From contig URBY01000025.1 of NCBI GenBank assembly GCA_900546245.1, positions 1-16,663 on the forward strand: a stretch of 16,663 bases of DNA, in the 5' to 3' direction. The stretch's first letter is position 1. Each line of letters begins with the position of its first letter. The translations under genes and the position numbers were made by a program. Origin of the DNA: an uncultured Mycoplasmatota bacterium. Its GTDB lineage: Bacteria; Bacillota_I; Bacilli_A; RF39; UBA660. This document shows, one piece after another, positions 1 to 6,329 of this stretch. The notes under the pieces were generated by a model that had not been told where the DNA came from, searched no databases, and worked only from the letters and a program-made list of their open reading frames with translations.

Positions 1-47
1 ATTTTCACTAATTATTTATTTTTAAATTACTGACATTTTCACTAATT
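1..47. repeat. 13-bp direct repeat at window edge
   Basis: The sequence ATTTTCACTAATT occurs at 1-13 and again at 35-47, a period of 34 bp; a further partial copy (TTTTTCAC) follows at about 47-53. The stretch 1-71 is otherwise AT-rich and holds no gene. It may be the edge of a repeat or operator array continuing to the left of the window, or chance similarity in AT-rich DNA. Confidence 0.35.
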
Positions 48-71
48 TTTCACAATATTTTTTATAAAAAT

Positions 72-104
72 TAAAAAAGCATCATATAAATGATACTATT
101 TTTT
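72..104 (-). terminator. Rho-independent terminator of nfeD-SPFH operon
   Basis: Read on the minus strand, a short stem (ATCAT/ATGAT at 94-90 and 85-81, loop TTAT) is extended by one U-G and one G-C pair and followed by six T. An A-rich run precedes it. The stem reaches into the SPFH stop codon (96-98). The stem is weak but the position and T tract are right. Confidence 0.6.
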
Positions 105-974
105 TAAAAGTTCACTAGCAGTTGTAACTAAACTAGCCATATTTTGCATATCTGATGGAATTATTATTTTAGTTGCTTGACCTTCTGCAACTTTTTCTAA
201 TGTTTCAAATTGTTTTAATGCAAGTACTGATTTGTCTGCTCCTGCCTCTTTTAAAAGTTTAATACCAGCAGCTGTTGCTTCTTGTACTTTTAATATTGCT
301 TCTGCTTCACCTTCAGCAAGTTTTATCTGTGATTCTTTTTGAGCTTCTGCTCTTAAGATAGCACTTTCTTTTTCACCTTCAGCAATTAATATACTTGATT
401 TCTTTTCACCTTCTGCTTGAAGAATTTTTTCTCTTCTTTCTCTTTCAGCACGCATTTGTTTTTCCATTGCTTCTTGTATATCTCTTGGTGGAATAATATT
501 TTTTACTTCAACTCTATTTATTTTTATTCCCCATGGATCAGTTGCTTCATCTAGTATTAAACACATTTTATTATTGATTAAATCTCTAGATGTTAATGTT
601 TCATCAAGTTCAAGTTCACCAATAATATTACGAAGTGTTGTTGCTGTTAATGTTTCAATTGCATTTATCGGATTTTCAACACCATATGTATATAATTTTG
701 GATCAGTTATTTGAAAATAAACAACTGTATCTATTTGCATTGTTACATTATCTTTTGTAATAACTGGTTGTGGTGCGAAATCTCTTACCTTTTCTTTTAA
801 TGAAACATTATTTGCTATTCTTTCTATAAATGGAATTTTAAAATGTAATCCTGTTTGCCAAGTGGATTTATAACTACCTAGTCTTTCAATAACGAATGTT
901 TTTGATTGTGGTACAATCTTAATATTTGTAATAATAATCAATATTAAAAATATAATTAAAATAATAAATTGCAT
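96..974 (-). CDS. SPFH/stomatin-like (QmcA family) membrane protein
   Basis: A 292-aa membrane-anchored SPFH-domain protein. Residues 2-18 form one hydrophobic N-terminal segment. The SPFH/Band 7 domain runs from about 20 to 190, with the family-typical VPQSKTFVIERLG start and GLHFKIPFIE. The region 187-231 is an alanine/glutamate coiled coil built of about four 11-residue units beginning AEGEK, AEGEK, AEAQK, AEGEA. Family knowledge: such proteins oligomerise into membrane scaffolds and organise microdomains or chaperone membrane proteases. It follows nfeD with only 3 nt between them, and its GAGGAG ribosome binding site lies inside the nfeD 3' end, so the two are translationally coupled. SPFH plus NfeD is a well-known partnership. 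The exact client is unknown. Stop codon TAG. Confidence 0.9.
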   Translation of the reverse strand: MQFIILIIFLILIIITNIKIVPQSKTFVIERLGSYKSTWQTGLHFKIPFIERIANNVSLKEKVRDFAPQPVITKDNVTMQIDTVVYFQITDPKLYTYGVENPINAIETLTATTLRNIIGELELDETLTSRDLINNKMCLILDEATDPWGIKINRVEVKNIIPPRDIQEAMEKQMRAERERREKILQAEGEKKSSILIAEGEKESAILRAEAQKESQIKLAEGEAEAILKVQEATAAGIKLLKEAGADKSVLALKQFETLEKVAEGQATKIIIPSDMQNMASLVTTASELLKK

Positions 975-977
975 AAC

Positions 978-1391
978 TTACATCTCCTCTTCTCTAACAA
1001 TTATTTTAGCACCTTCAATTTTAAGTACCCTTACTTTTTTACCTTCATCTATATGACTATTTGATATAGCCATCCAGTCTTTACCAGAAACTTTTACCCT
1101 ACCTGGTGATAACTCGTTTATCTCTTTTGTAACTATACCTATTTTACCAATTATAATATCAATATTTGTTTTTGTAACATTTTTATTTATAAATTTATCA
1201 AGTAATGGTTTTGTAAATATTAATGAAATAATAGTAAAAAATGTAAATACTACAATTTGAATAATTAAATTATCTGTAAAATATGTACTAATAAATGCAC
1301 ACAAACTACCAAAAGCAAACCAAATAGTAATTAAATTAAATGATAAGGCTTCAATTATCAAAAAGGCAAATATCAAAACAAACCATATCAT
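978..1391 (-). CDS. NfeD-like membrane protein with OB-fold
   Basis: A 137-aa short-form NfeD protein. Residues about 2-62 contain closely spaced hydrophobic membrane segments. Residues about 82-133 form the soluble OB-like domain, with GKIGIVTKEI, the conserved PGRVKVSGKDWMA and a final IEGAKIIV strand. The N-terminal ClpP-like protease domain of long NfeD proteins is absent, as expected for the short subtype that partners stomatins. The start is clear: AAGGAGG lies 7 nt upstream of ATG. It is the first gene of the two-gene operon with the SPFH gene and has a good sigma-A promoter. Role (family knowledge): membrane organisation or quality control together with the SPFH partner. Confidence 0.9.
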   Translation of the reverse strand: MIWFVLIFAFLIIEALSFNLITIWFAFGSLCAFISTYFTDNLIIQIVVFTFFTIISLIFTKPLLDKFINKNVTKTNIDIIIGKIGIVTKEINELSPGRVKVSGKDWMAISNSHIDEGKKVRVLKIEGAKIIVREEEM

Positions 1392-1413
1392 AACACTTAC
1401 CTCCTTTACTCTT

Positions 1414-1443
1414 ATTATATTACTAAAAAACTATAAAAAGCAA
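1414..1443 (-). promoter_or_regulatory. Promoter of nfeD-SPFH operon
   Basis: Minus strand: -35 TTGCTT (1443-1438), 18-nt spacer, -10 TATAAT (1419-1414). It lies just upstream of the strong AGGAGG site of nfeD and right after the terminator of the upstream gene. Confidence 0.65.
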
Positions 1444-1452
1444 TAAATAAAA

Positions 1453-1477
1453 GAAAAAATCACTAAAACAATGATTA
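1453..1477 (-). terminator. Terminator of tail-collar surface gene
   Basis: Minus-strand stem AATCATT (1476-1470) / AGTGATT (1464-1458), loop GTTTT, seven pairs including one U-G, followed by a T run (1459-1454). The stem begins inside the stop codon TAA (1475-1477). Confidence 0.7.
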
Positions 1478-2179
1478 TCCTATTCTTTTATATATGTAGG
1501 TTGCAATATATGGTTCTATATTATTATGTGCACCACTTCCACCTGTTGCAGCAGCATACATAGGTCTACCACCATAAATATGAGAATCATTAATATAATC
1601 TGGTATTATAAGAAAAGTAGCTCCATATTTATTACTAGGGTTATTTGAATAATTAAAACCACTTGCCCAACTATGTCCATCTGGACTATATACATTATGT
1701 TCGTGACTAGGCATTTCTGATATTGTTAATTTATGTGTATATTCCCCGCCAGTACTACCATTTGTAAACTTTTTAACAATTCCATTACTATCTGTTCCAG
1801 TTCCTACACCTATTATTGTTCTTCCACCTGCATATACTTCCCATTTTCCTCTAAATTTATCTTGTACCTTTTCTACTGTATCATCTTCTGTACTCATGTA
1901 TATACTTCCTACTGGATATATTTCATTTATTACTTCTCCTTTTATATTATCTATTTGATTTTGCATACTAGTAATTGTTGTCTTTAGTTCAAGAATTTGA
2001 TCTTGAACTGTTCCCGATGCATCATAATCTATATTGTCTACTACCTTCTCTGTTATTTTTTTATTTAATGAACTTGAATTATTCATTGTTTTAACTAACA
2101 TTAACATACTTATTAAAAATAGTGTTAGAATACTAAACATTATTATTGTGCTTGCATATCCTTTATTATTTATTTTCAT
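1475..2179 (-). CDS. Surface protein: prepilin-like N-terminus + phage tail-collar domain
   Basis: A 234-aa protein. Residues 1-7 (MKINNKG) are short and basic, followed by a hydrophobic segment at about 8-29. This resembles a prepilin-type leader (KG then aromatic), but the usual Glu at +5 is missing, so a plain signal anchor is also possible. Residues about 34-85 form a polar stalk with likely coiled coil. From IYPVGSIYMS (87-96) to the end it resembles phage tail-collar/receptor-binding tips: FRGKWE (109-114), GGEYTHKLTISEMPSHEH (144-161) and the closing AHNNIEPYIATYIYKRI. The HxH pair (159-161) recalls metal-binding histidines of T4 gp12-like tips. Likely displayed outside the cell as an adhesin or host-binding protein (inference). 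No phage genes surround it. A paralogue lies at 16185-16663. GAGGGAG lies upstream of the ATG. Its promoter contains a poly-G tract. Confidence 0.75.
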   Translation of the reverse strand: MKINNKGYASTIIMFSILTLFLISMLMLVKTMNNSSSLNKKITEKVVDNIDYDASGTVQDQILELKTTITSMQNQIDNIKGEVINEIYPVGSIYMSTEDDTVEKVQDKFRGKWEVYAGGRTIIGVGTGTDSNGIVKKFTNGSTGGEYTHKLTISEMPSHEHNVYSPDGHSWASGFNYSNNPSNKYGATFLIIPDYINDSHIYGGRPMYAAATGGSGAHNNIEPYIATYIYKRIG

Positions 2180-2216
2180 AACCTTTTTACTCCCTCATAC
2201 TATACTTATTACTCTA

Positions 2217-2247
2217 AGTATACCCCCCCCCGGAAGCATTTTGTCAA
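2217..2247 (-). promoter_or_regulatory. Poly-G spacer promoter, probably phase-variable
   Basis: Minus strand: perfect -35 TTGACA (2247-2242) and -10 TATACT (2222-2217). The 19-nt spacer ends in nine consecutive G (nine C at 2223-2231 on the plus strand). It drives the tail-collar surface gene, with an expected leader of about 30 nt. A spacer of 17 is optimal, so G7 or G8 should be stronger than the G9 seen here. Long G/C runs are highly slippage-prone and stand out in this AT-rich sequence. Confidence 0.75.
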
Positions 2248-2337
2248 GTTAAATTTTATACCTGTTTTAGGTGTTTTTTGCTAAATTATTTATTTAATGC
2301 TATTTTACAATAATTTTCGGTAAATAAAAAAAGAAAA

Positions 2338-3354
2338 TTATTTTTCCTTTTTGATTGTCATATTAAAATGTTCTCTAACTTTTTGTTCAAGTTCATCTCT
2401 TAATTTATCATTTTCTTTTAATAATGCTTTAACAGTTTCTTTACCTTGACCTAACTTTTCTCCATTATATGAATACCATGCACCACTTTTATCAATGATA
2501 CCTGCTTCTACACCTAAATCAATTATTTCGGAAACTCTACTTACACCTTCACCATACATAATTTCAACTACTGCTGTTTTAAATGGTGGTGCAACCTTAT
2601 TCTTTACAATTTTAACTGTAGTTTTATTACCAATAACACTATCACCTTGTTTTATTTGCTCACTACGTCTTACATCCATTCTAATTGTTGAATAAAATTT
2701 TAATGCTCTTCCTCCTGGTGTAGTTTCAGGATTACCAAACATAACACCAACTTTTTCTCTTAATTGGTTAATAAAAATTGCAATTGTATTTGTTTTATTA
2801 ATAGTTCCAGATAATTTTCTAAGTGCTTGACTCATTAATCTTGCTTGAAGACCAACATGTGAATCACCCATTTCACCTTCTATTTCAGCTTGTGGTACAA
2901 GTGCTGCGACTGAATCTATTACAACTATATTTATTGCTTCACTTCTAACTAATGCTTCACAAATTTCAAGTGCTTGTTCACCTGTATCTGGTTGAGAAAG
3001 TAATAACTCATTTATATTTACTCCTAAGTTTTTAGCATATACTGGATCTAATGCATGTTCTGCATCTATAAAAGCTGCCCTTCCTCCTGCTTTTTGAATT
3101 TCTGCTATTGCATGAAGTGCAAATGTAGTTTTACCAGATGATTCTGGTCCATATATTTCAATAATTCTTCCTTTAGGATATCCTCCAACACCTAATGCTA
3201 AGTCAAGTGTTAATGATCCACTTGGTGATACTGCTATTTCATTATGAGTATCGTCACCAAGTTTCATTATTGCCCCTTTACCAAATTGTTTTTCTATATC
3301 TAAAAGAACTTGTGATAATATCTTGTCCTTATCTGTTTCATTTGTTTTTGCCAT
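2338..3354 (-). CDS. recA: RecA recombinase
   Basis: A full-length 338-aa RecA, which binds single-stranded DNA, drives strand exchange and triggers LexA-type self-cleavage. Visible signatures: Walker A GPESSGKT (69-76), the DAEHALDP segment with catalytic Glu99, Walker B VVIDSV (144-149), loop L1 around EIEGEMGD (157-164) and loop L2 from FINQLREKVGVMFGNPETTPGG (194-215). The C-terminus is lysine/glutamate-rich as usual. ATG start with AGGAGG 8 nt upstream. It has its own promoter. No clear terminator follows; the next gene on the strand is the tail-collar protein. The common Bacilli neighbour cinA is missing between pgsA and recA. Confidence 0.98.
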   Translation of the reverse strand: MAKTNETDKDKILSQVLLDIEKQFGKGAIMKLGDDTHNEIAVSPSGSLTLDLALGVGGYPKGRIIEIYGPESSGKTTFALHAIAEIQKAGGRAAFIDAEHALDPVYAKNLGVNINELLLSQPDTGEQALEICEALVRSEAINIVVIDSVAALVPQAEIEGEMGDSHVGLQARLMSQALRKLSGTINKTNTIAIFINQLREKVGVMFGNPETTPGGRALKFYSTIRMDVRRSEQIKQGDSVIGNKTTVKIVKNKVAPPFKTAVVEIMYGEGVSRVSEIIDLGVEAGIIDKSGAWYSYNGEKLGQGKETVKALLKENDKLRDELEQKVREHFNMTIKKEK

Positions 3355-3387
3355 TTATTTTTCCTCCTTGTAGCTTAATACATTCTT

Positions 3388-3416
3388 ATTATAACGCATA
3401 TTAAAAACAAAATCAA
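3388..3416 (-). promoter_or_regulatory. recA promoter
   Basis: Minus strand: -35 TTGATT (3416-3411), 17-nt spacer, -10 TATAAT (3393-3388). Expected transcript start near 3381, about 27 nt before ATG. I see no clear LexA/DinR-type operator (CGAAC-N4-GTTCG) overlapping it. Confidence 0.7.
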
Positions 3417-3436
3417 GTGTTTTTCAAACATTTGTT

Positions 3437-3544
3437 CTATTTATTGTTTTTAATAAACATTATATAGTAATATTTATTTTCTATATATCCTTTTTGATAA
3501 GAGTATTTTATTTTTTTCCTCCTTTCTAAAAATAACCCTTTCAT
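3437..3544 (-). CDS. Possible 35-aa small ORF between pgsA and recA
   Basis: An open frame of 35 codons, ATG at 3544-3542, stop TAG at 3439-3437, rich in Lys and Tyr, starting MKGLFLERRKK. The site before its ATG is weak (GAGAG about 10 nt upstream). Oddly, a perfect AAAGGAGG lies inside the frame (about 3518-3525), followed by no ATG, GTG or TTG at proper distance. The whole 261-nt gap 3355-3615 otherwise shows only the recA promoter and the pgsA terminator. This may be chance or the remnant of a gene; family unknown. Confidence 0.2.
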   Translation of the reverse strand: MKGLFLERRKKIKYSYQKGYIENKYYYIMFIKNNK

Positions 3545-3583
3545 ATCTTATATTCTCTCTTTTAAAGCTAAATTCCACTAAAT

Positions 3584-3618
3584 ATTAAAAAAAATATGAT
3601 TTTTTAAATCATATTTTA
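3584..3618 (-). terminator. Terminator of rodZ-pgsA
   Basis: A perfect 12-bp inverted repeat: AAAATATGATTT at 3591-3602 and AAATCATATTTT at 3606-3617, loop of three. Minus-strand reading ends in a T run (from 3594 down to 3587). The stem overlaps the pgsA stop codon (3616-3618). Confidence 0.8.
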
Positions 3619-4224
3619 ATCTTGTCTCTTAAATAAATATTTTTTATAAGCTTCATAATATTCAAAACCAGATATTAATGATAATATTGTACCTGCGATT
3701 AAAAAGAAATCATCAACTGCAACATTTATAAAAGCAAATGGAAAATTACTAAATAGTTTAAGTATTAAACCTATCATTAAAAAAGCTGTTTTAAATTTTC
3801 CAGTATATCCAGCCGGAACTACTTCACCATTTGTATTTGCAAAAAGTCTAATAGTATTAACTATCATATCTCTCATTACAACAATTACTGGTATAACAGG
3901 ATGAATATAACCATATGCCGATAAAATTATAAGTAAACTATTTACTGATAATTTATCCGCAATTGGATCCATTAATTTTCCATAATCGCTTACATTATTA
4001 TATTTTCTTGCTAAATGACCATCTAAAAAATCTGTTATAGAGGAAAGTATAAACAAAACTCCAACTATAATCATTTTTGTATCCATTATTAATGTATCAT
4101 TAACCAAAAATTTCTTAAAACTAACATTTATCATATCAAAAGGGAATAATAATATTATAATTATTATAATTGACATAATTAATCTTGCATTAGTAAGTCT
4201 ATTTGGTAAATTTTTATTTTTCAT
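3616..4224 (-). CDS. pgsA: CDP-diacylglycerol-glycerol-3-phosphate phosphatidyltransferase
   Basis: A 202-aa integral membrane enzyme that makes phosphatidylglycerol phosphate from CDP-diacylglycerol and glycerol 3-phosphate, the first committed step to phosphatidylglycerol and cardiolipin. The CDP-alcohol phosphatidyltransferase signature D-x2-DG-x2-AR-x8-G-x3-D-x3-D is complete at residues 65-90 (D65, D68, G69, A72, R73, G82, D86, D90). Several hydrophobic helices surround it. Start: an in-frame GTG at 4233 is only one base from the GGAG site, while ATG at 4224 is 10 nt from it, so ATG is chosen. It follows rodZ by 17 nt in the same operon, as in many Bacilli. Confidence 0.95.
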   Translation of the reverse strand: MKNKNLPNRLTNARLIMSIIIIIILLFPFDMINVSFKKFLVNDTLIMDTKMIIVGVLFILSSITDFLDGHLARKYNNVSDYGKLMDPIADKLSVNSLLIILSAYGYIHPVIPVIVVMRDMIVNTIRLFANTNGEVVPAGYTGKFKTAFLMIGLILKLFSNFPFAFINVAVDDFFLIAGTILSLISGFEYYEAYKKYLFKRQD

Positions 4225-4241
4225 TTTTACCACACTCCAAT

Positions 4242-4706
4242 TTATTCCTTATCACTTATTTTAATATTGTCACTTGCATTACTACTTTTACTATTATTAT
4301 AAATAGTAACACTAACAAATACTAAAACTAAAACAGTAAGTGCAATTACTAATATTAAAGGTAATTTACTCTTTTCTTTTTCTTCTTTTGTATATGGAGA
4401 TGCAATCTTATCTTCTTTTTCTTTTGCTTTACTCGCTTTTTCTATATCATCTATAGGTATCTTAGAAGTAGATTCAAATACATATTCATTAAATTCATCT
4501 ATTATTTGTTCAGAATTAAGTCCTAAGTATTTAGCATAATCTGTTATCATACATTTAAGTAAGAATATATCTTTAAATGTTTTATAATTTCCAGATTCTA
4601 TTGCTTCAAGTTGAGAAACTTTATAATTTAAATCCTCCGCGGCCTCCTCTATAGACACCCCATTTTGTTCTCTTGATTCTTTTAGAACTTCTCCTATTTC
4701 TTTCAA
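4242..4706 (-). CDS. rodZ: RodZ-like helix-turn-helix membrane protein (short form)
   Basis: A 154-aa protein with an N-terminal HTH_25 domain (about residues 3-72; GEVLKESREQNGVSIEEAA and the SQLEAIESGNYKTF segment), a charged linker, and one transmembrane helix (about 114-136). Only about 18 residues lie beyond the membrane, so the extracellular DUF4115 domain of full-length RodZ is missing. RodZ links MreB filaments to the elongation machinery in rod-shaped cells; the short form resembles YmfM-type proteins upstream of pgsA. Start: AAGGAG at 4720-4715 abuts a GTG (4715) but lies 8 nt from TTG at 4706, which also gives the family-like start MKEIGEVLKE, so TTG is chosen. Only about 26 nt separate it from the end of rnpB. 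Confidence 0.85.
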   Translation of the reverse strand: MKEIGEVLKESREQNGVSIEEAAEDLNYKVSQLEAIESGNYKTFKDIFLLKCMITDYAKYLGLNSEQIIDEFNEYVFESTSKIPIDDIEKASKAKEKEDKIASPYTKEEKEKSKLPLILVIALTVLVLVFVSVTIYNNSKSSNASDNIKISDKE

Positions 4707-4732
4707 ATATTTCACTCCTTACAATTTAAAAA

Positions 4733-5091
4733 AATAATAATTTTAATAAGCCATGTTCTGTACCTATTACTAGGTGGTAAACATTTATCTATGATTAACT
4801 CATCCTATGCTTAGTTCTTTTTTTCCTTGCATAAGTTCCCCTACCATATTTTGGGTTTCTCGCTTGCGGAGTTTACCAATCGTTTCACTTTTTCCTTTTG
4901 GAAAAATATCGTCACTGCGGCACTTTATGATTACTAAATCCATAGAAAACCTTAGGATTATTCATCGTCGTTAGCATAAACTACTATAGGTTATTTTTTC
5001 CCTATACACAAACACTACTCTCATCACAGAAGAGTGCGAGCATGGACTTTCCTCTACATATAAATGCAGCGTTTACCTAAAAATTATTATT
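4733..5091 (-). ncRNA. rnpB: RNase P RNA, bacterial type B
   Basis: The catalytic RNA that trims 5' leaders from tRNA precursors. Minus-strand landmarks match the Bacillus type: AGAGGAAAGTCCATGCTCG and following CAC (5055-5034), AAAGTGCCGCAGTGACGA (about 4928-4911), GCGAGAAACCCAAA with TATGGTAGGGGAAC (about 4867-4838), and the closing ACAGAACATGGCTTA (4761-4747). The ends pair as P1: AATAATAATTTT (5091-5080) with AAAATTATTATT (4744-4733), immediately followed by a T run, so P1 probably doubles as terminator. The 5' strand of P1 overlaps the stop codon of gpsB. The gpsB-rnpB neighbourhood is also known from Bacillus. End positions are estimated from the P1 pairing. Confidence 0.95.
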
Positions 5092-5416
5092 CATTATCAT
5101 TATTTCTTCCATAAATTATTTTTTCTAATTCGGAAATTCTACGAAGTAAGTCAACATTAGTCACTTGTCTTTCGCTATTTTTTACAATATCCATATTAGC
5201 TTTGGCATTTCTAAGTTTTTGCTTAAGTTCTAGAATTTGATTATTTAGAGCATTAATTTGTCTATCTTTTTCTCTAATCATACTGTTATATGCATTATAA
5301 TCACTTATAACCATATCAAGTACTTTATCAACTTCCTGAGGTCTATATCCCCTAGCATCTACTTTAAAGTCCCAATTATATAGCATTTCTGGATTTAACA
5401 AAATTTCTTTAGACAC
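5087..5416 (-). CDS. gpsB: GpsB, DivIVA-family cell cycle/peptidoglycan adaptor
   Basis: A 109-aa protein. Residues about 5-70 form the DivIVA-like N-terminal domain with FKVDARGYRPQEVDKVLD, then a coiled coil. The C-terminal TNVDLLRRISELEKIIYG (86-103) is the GpsB-specific trimerisation end. Family role: a cytoplasmic adaptor that docks class A penicillin-binding proteins and coordinates division with elongation. This fits the divergent recU-PBP operon next door. Start is GTG with GAGGTGAGG about 5 nt upstream. It has its own strong extended promoter and is followed directly by rnpB, sharing bases at the stop codon. Confidence 0.92.
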   Translation of the reverse strand: MSKEILLNPEMLYNWDFKVDARGYRPQEVDKVLDMVISDYNAYNSMIREKDRQINALNNQILELKQKLRNAKANMDIVKNSERQVTNVDLLRRISELEKIIYGRNNDNE

Positions 5417-5439
5417 TTTTGCCTCACCTCTTTTAAGTA

Positions 5440-5468
5440 ATTATCACAAAAAAAGGCATATTTGTCAA
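5440..5468 (-). promoter_or_regulatory. gpsB promoter with extended -10
   Basis: Minus strand: consensus -35 TTGACA (5468-5463), 17-nt spacer containing seven T, and extended -10 TGT-GATAAT (GATAAT at 5445-5440). The expected leader is under 20 nt. It may also serve rnpB by read-through. Confidence 0.75.
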
Positions 5469-5490
5469 TATACACATATTTACTTATTAT

Positions 5491-5580
5491 TTACAAACAT
5501 GTTAACATTAAATCTAATTTACTATCTTCTACATCTTCCATCATATTATTTAAAACATATATAAGATATAAATTGTTCAT
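5491..5580 (-). CDS. Candidate 29-aa small protein upstream of gpsB
   Basis: ATG at 5580-5578, stop TAA at 5493-5491, 29 codons, beginning MNNLYLIYVLNNMMEDVEDS. A near-ideal ribosome binding site AAAGGAG (5596-5590) lies 9 nt upstream. A TATAAT (5635-5630) and a TGTGATAA element (about 5613-5606), like that of the gpsB promoter, lie upstream on the same strand. It occupies the gap between the divergent gpsB and recU genes and ends about 22 nt before the gpsB -35 box. The first half is hydrophobic, the second acidic. I do not recognise a family; it could be a true small protein or a leader peptide. Confidence 0.4.
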   Translation of the reverse strand: MNNLYLIYVLNNMMEDVEDSKLDLMLTCL

Positions 5581-5702
5581 TTTATTTTTCTCCTTTATTA
5601 TTAAGTTATCACAAAATAAAAATAGTTTCATTATAATCGACAAACAAAGATAAATATAGATATAATTAGATTATAGAATTCAAATTTTTTTAAAGAAAAT
5701 AT

Positions 5703-5730
5703 ATGAAATTTTTTTAATATATAGTATAAT
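5703..5730 (+). promoter_or_regulatory. recU-PBP promoter
   Basis: Plus strand: -10 TATAAT at 5725-5730, weak -35 ATGAAA at 5703-5708 with 16-nt spacer. The expected transcript start near 5737 falls inside the first in-frame ATG (5735), which supports the ATG at 5747 as the recU start with a very short leader. The rest of the gap 5417-5734 holds the gpsB promoter and a candidate small gene on the other strand. Confidence 0.5.
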
Positions 5731-5746
5731 TAATATGGTGGTTATA

Positions 5747-6304
5747 ATGAATTACCCAAATAAAAAGAAAATTATTAATGAAAACTATATATATTATGGA
5801 AAAAGAGGTATGAATTTAGAAGATGATATTAACTCATCAAATAAATATTATCTTGATAATGATATAGCAGTTATATATAAAAAGCCTACTCCAATAAAAG
5901 TGGTTAAAGTAGATTATAATAAAAGAATTAATACAAAAATAACTGAAGCTTATTATGAAATACCATCTACTACTGATTATAATGGTATATATAAAGGAAA
6001 ATATATAGACTTTGAAGCAAAAGAAACAAAATCTAAAACATCTTTTTCATTAAATAATATTCATAAACATCAAATTGATCATTTAATTAAAGTTAAAAAT
6101 CACGGAGGAATATCTTTTTTAATAATTAGATTTACTACTCTAAATAAAACATTCTTTTTAGAAACTAAAAAATTAGAGGAATTCCTATATAATAATGAAA
6201 GAAAATCTATACCTCTTTCATATATTAGTGACAATGGTTACTTAATAAATGAAAATTATAATCCAAGATTAGAATATATAAAAATAATTGATAAATTACT
6301 TTAA
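5747..6304 (+). CDS. recU: RecU Holliday junction resolvase
   Basis: A 185-aa endonuclease that resolves Holliday junctions in recombination and chromosome segregation. The best-conserved blocks of the Bacillus protein are present: GKRGMNLEDDINSSNKYYL, VIYKKPTPIKVV, STTDYNGIYKGKYIDFEAKE, and HKHQIDHL. The PD-(D/E)xK-like active site shows D77, E90 and K92. The C-terminal NPRLEYIKIIDKLL also matches. The start at 5747 (MNYPNKKK) is preferred over 5735, because the promoter -10 ends at 5730 and GGTGG lies 5 nt before the second ATG. It is followed after 25 nt by the class A PBP gene, a pairing conserved in Bacilli. Confidence 0.95.
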   Translation: MNYPNKKKIINENYIYYGKRGMNLEDDINSSNKYYLDNDIAVIYKKPTPIKVVKVDYNKRINTKITEAYYEIPSTTDYNGIYKGKYIDFEAKETKSKTSFSLNNIHKHQIDHLIKVKNHGGISFLIIRFTTLNKTFFLETKKLEEFLYNNERKSIPLSYISDNGYLINENYNPRLEYIKIIDKLL

Positions 6305-6329
6305 TAAAAGAAATGAAGGGAAATTTAAT

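Noticed and set aside
1..53. CRISPR array at the left edge
   Set aside because: The repeat is only 13 bp, two full copies, and no cas genes are seen.
1475..2179. Prophage tail module
   Set aside because: Only the tip-like domain is present; flanking genes are recA and nfeD, and the protein carries a cellular membrane anchor.
2034..2252. Plus-strand frame of 72 codons crossing the poly-C tract
   Set aside because: It lies antisense to the tail-collar gene start and its promoter, lacks a ribosome binding site and has no family-like sequence.
2259..2280. Plus-strand terminator-like hairpin (ACCT/AGGT plus T run)
   Set aside because: Only four stem pairs and no plus-strand gene ends here.
2283..2316. 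Inverted repeat AAATTATT/AATAATTT after recA as terminator
   Set aside because: All A/T with a 18-nt loop and no T tract on the minus strand side, so it cannot be claimed as the recA terminator.
6288..6329. Earlier in-frame start of the PBP inside recU
   Set aside because: No ribosome binding site there, while AAGGG precedes ATG 6330, which begins the expected basic tail.
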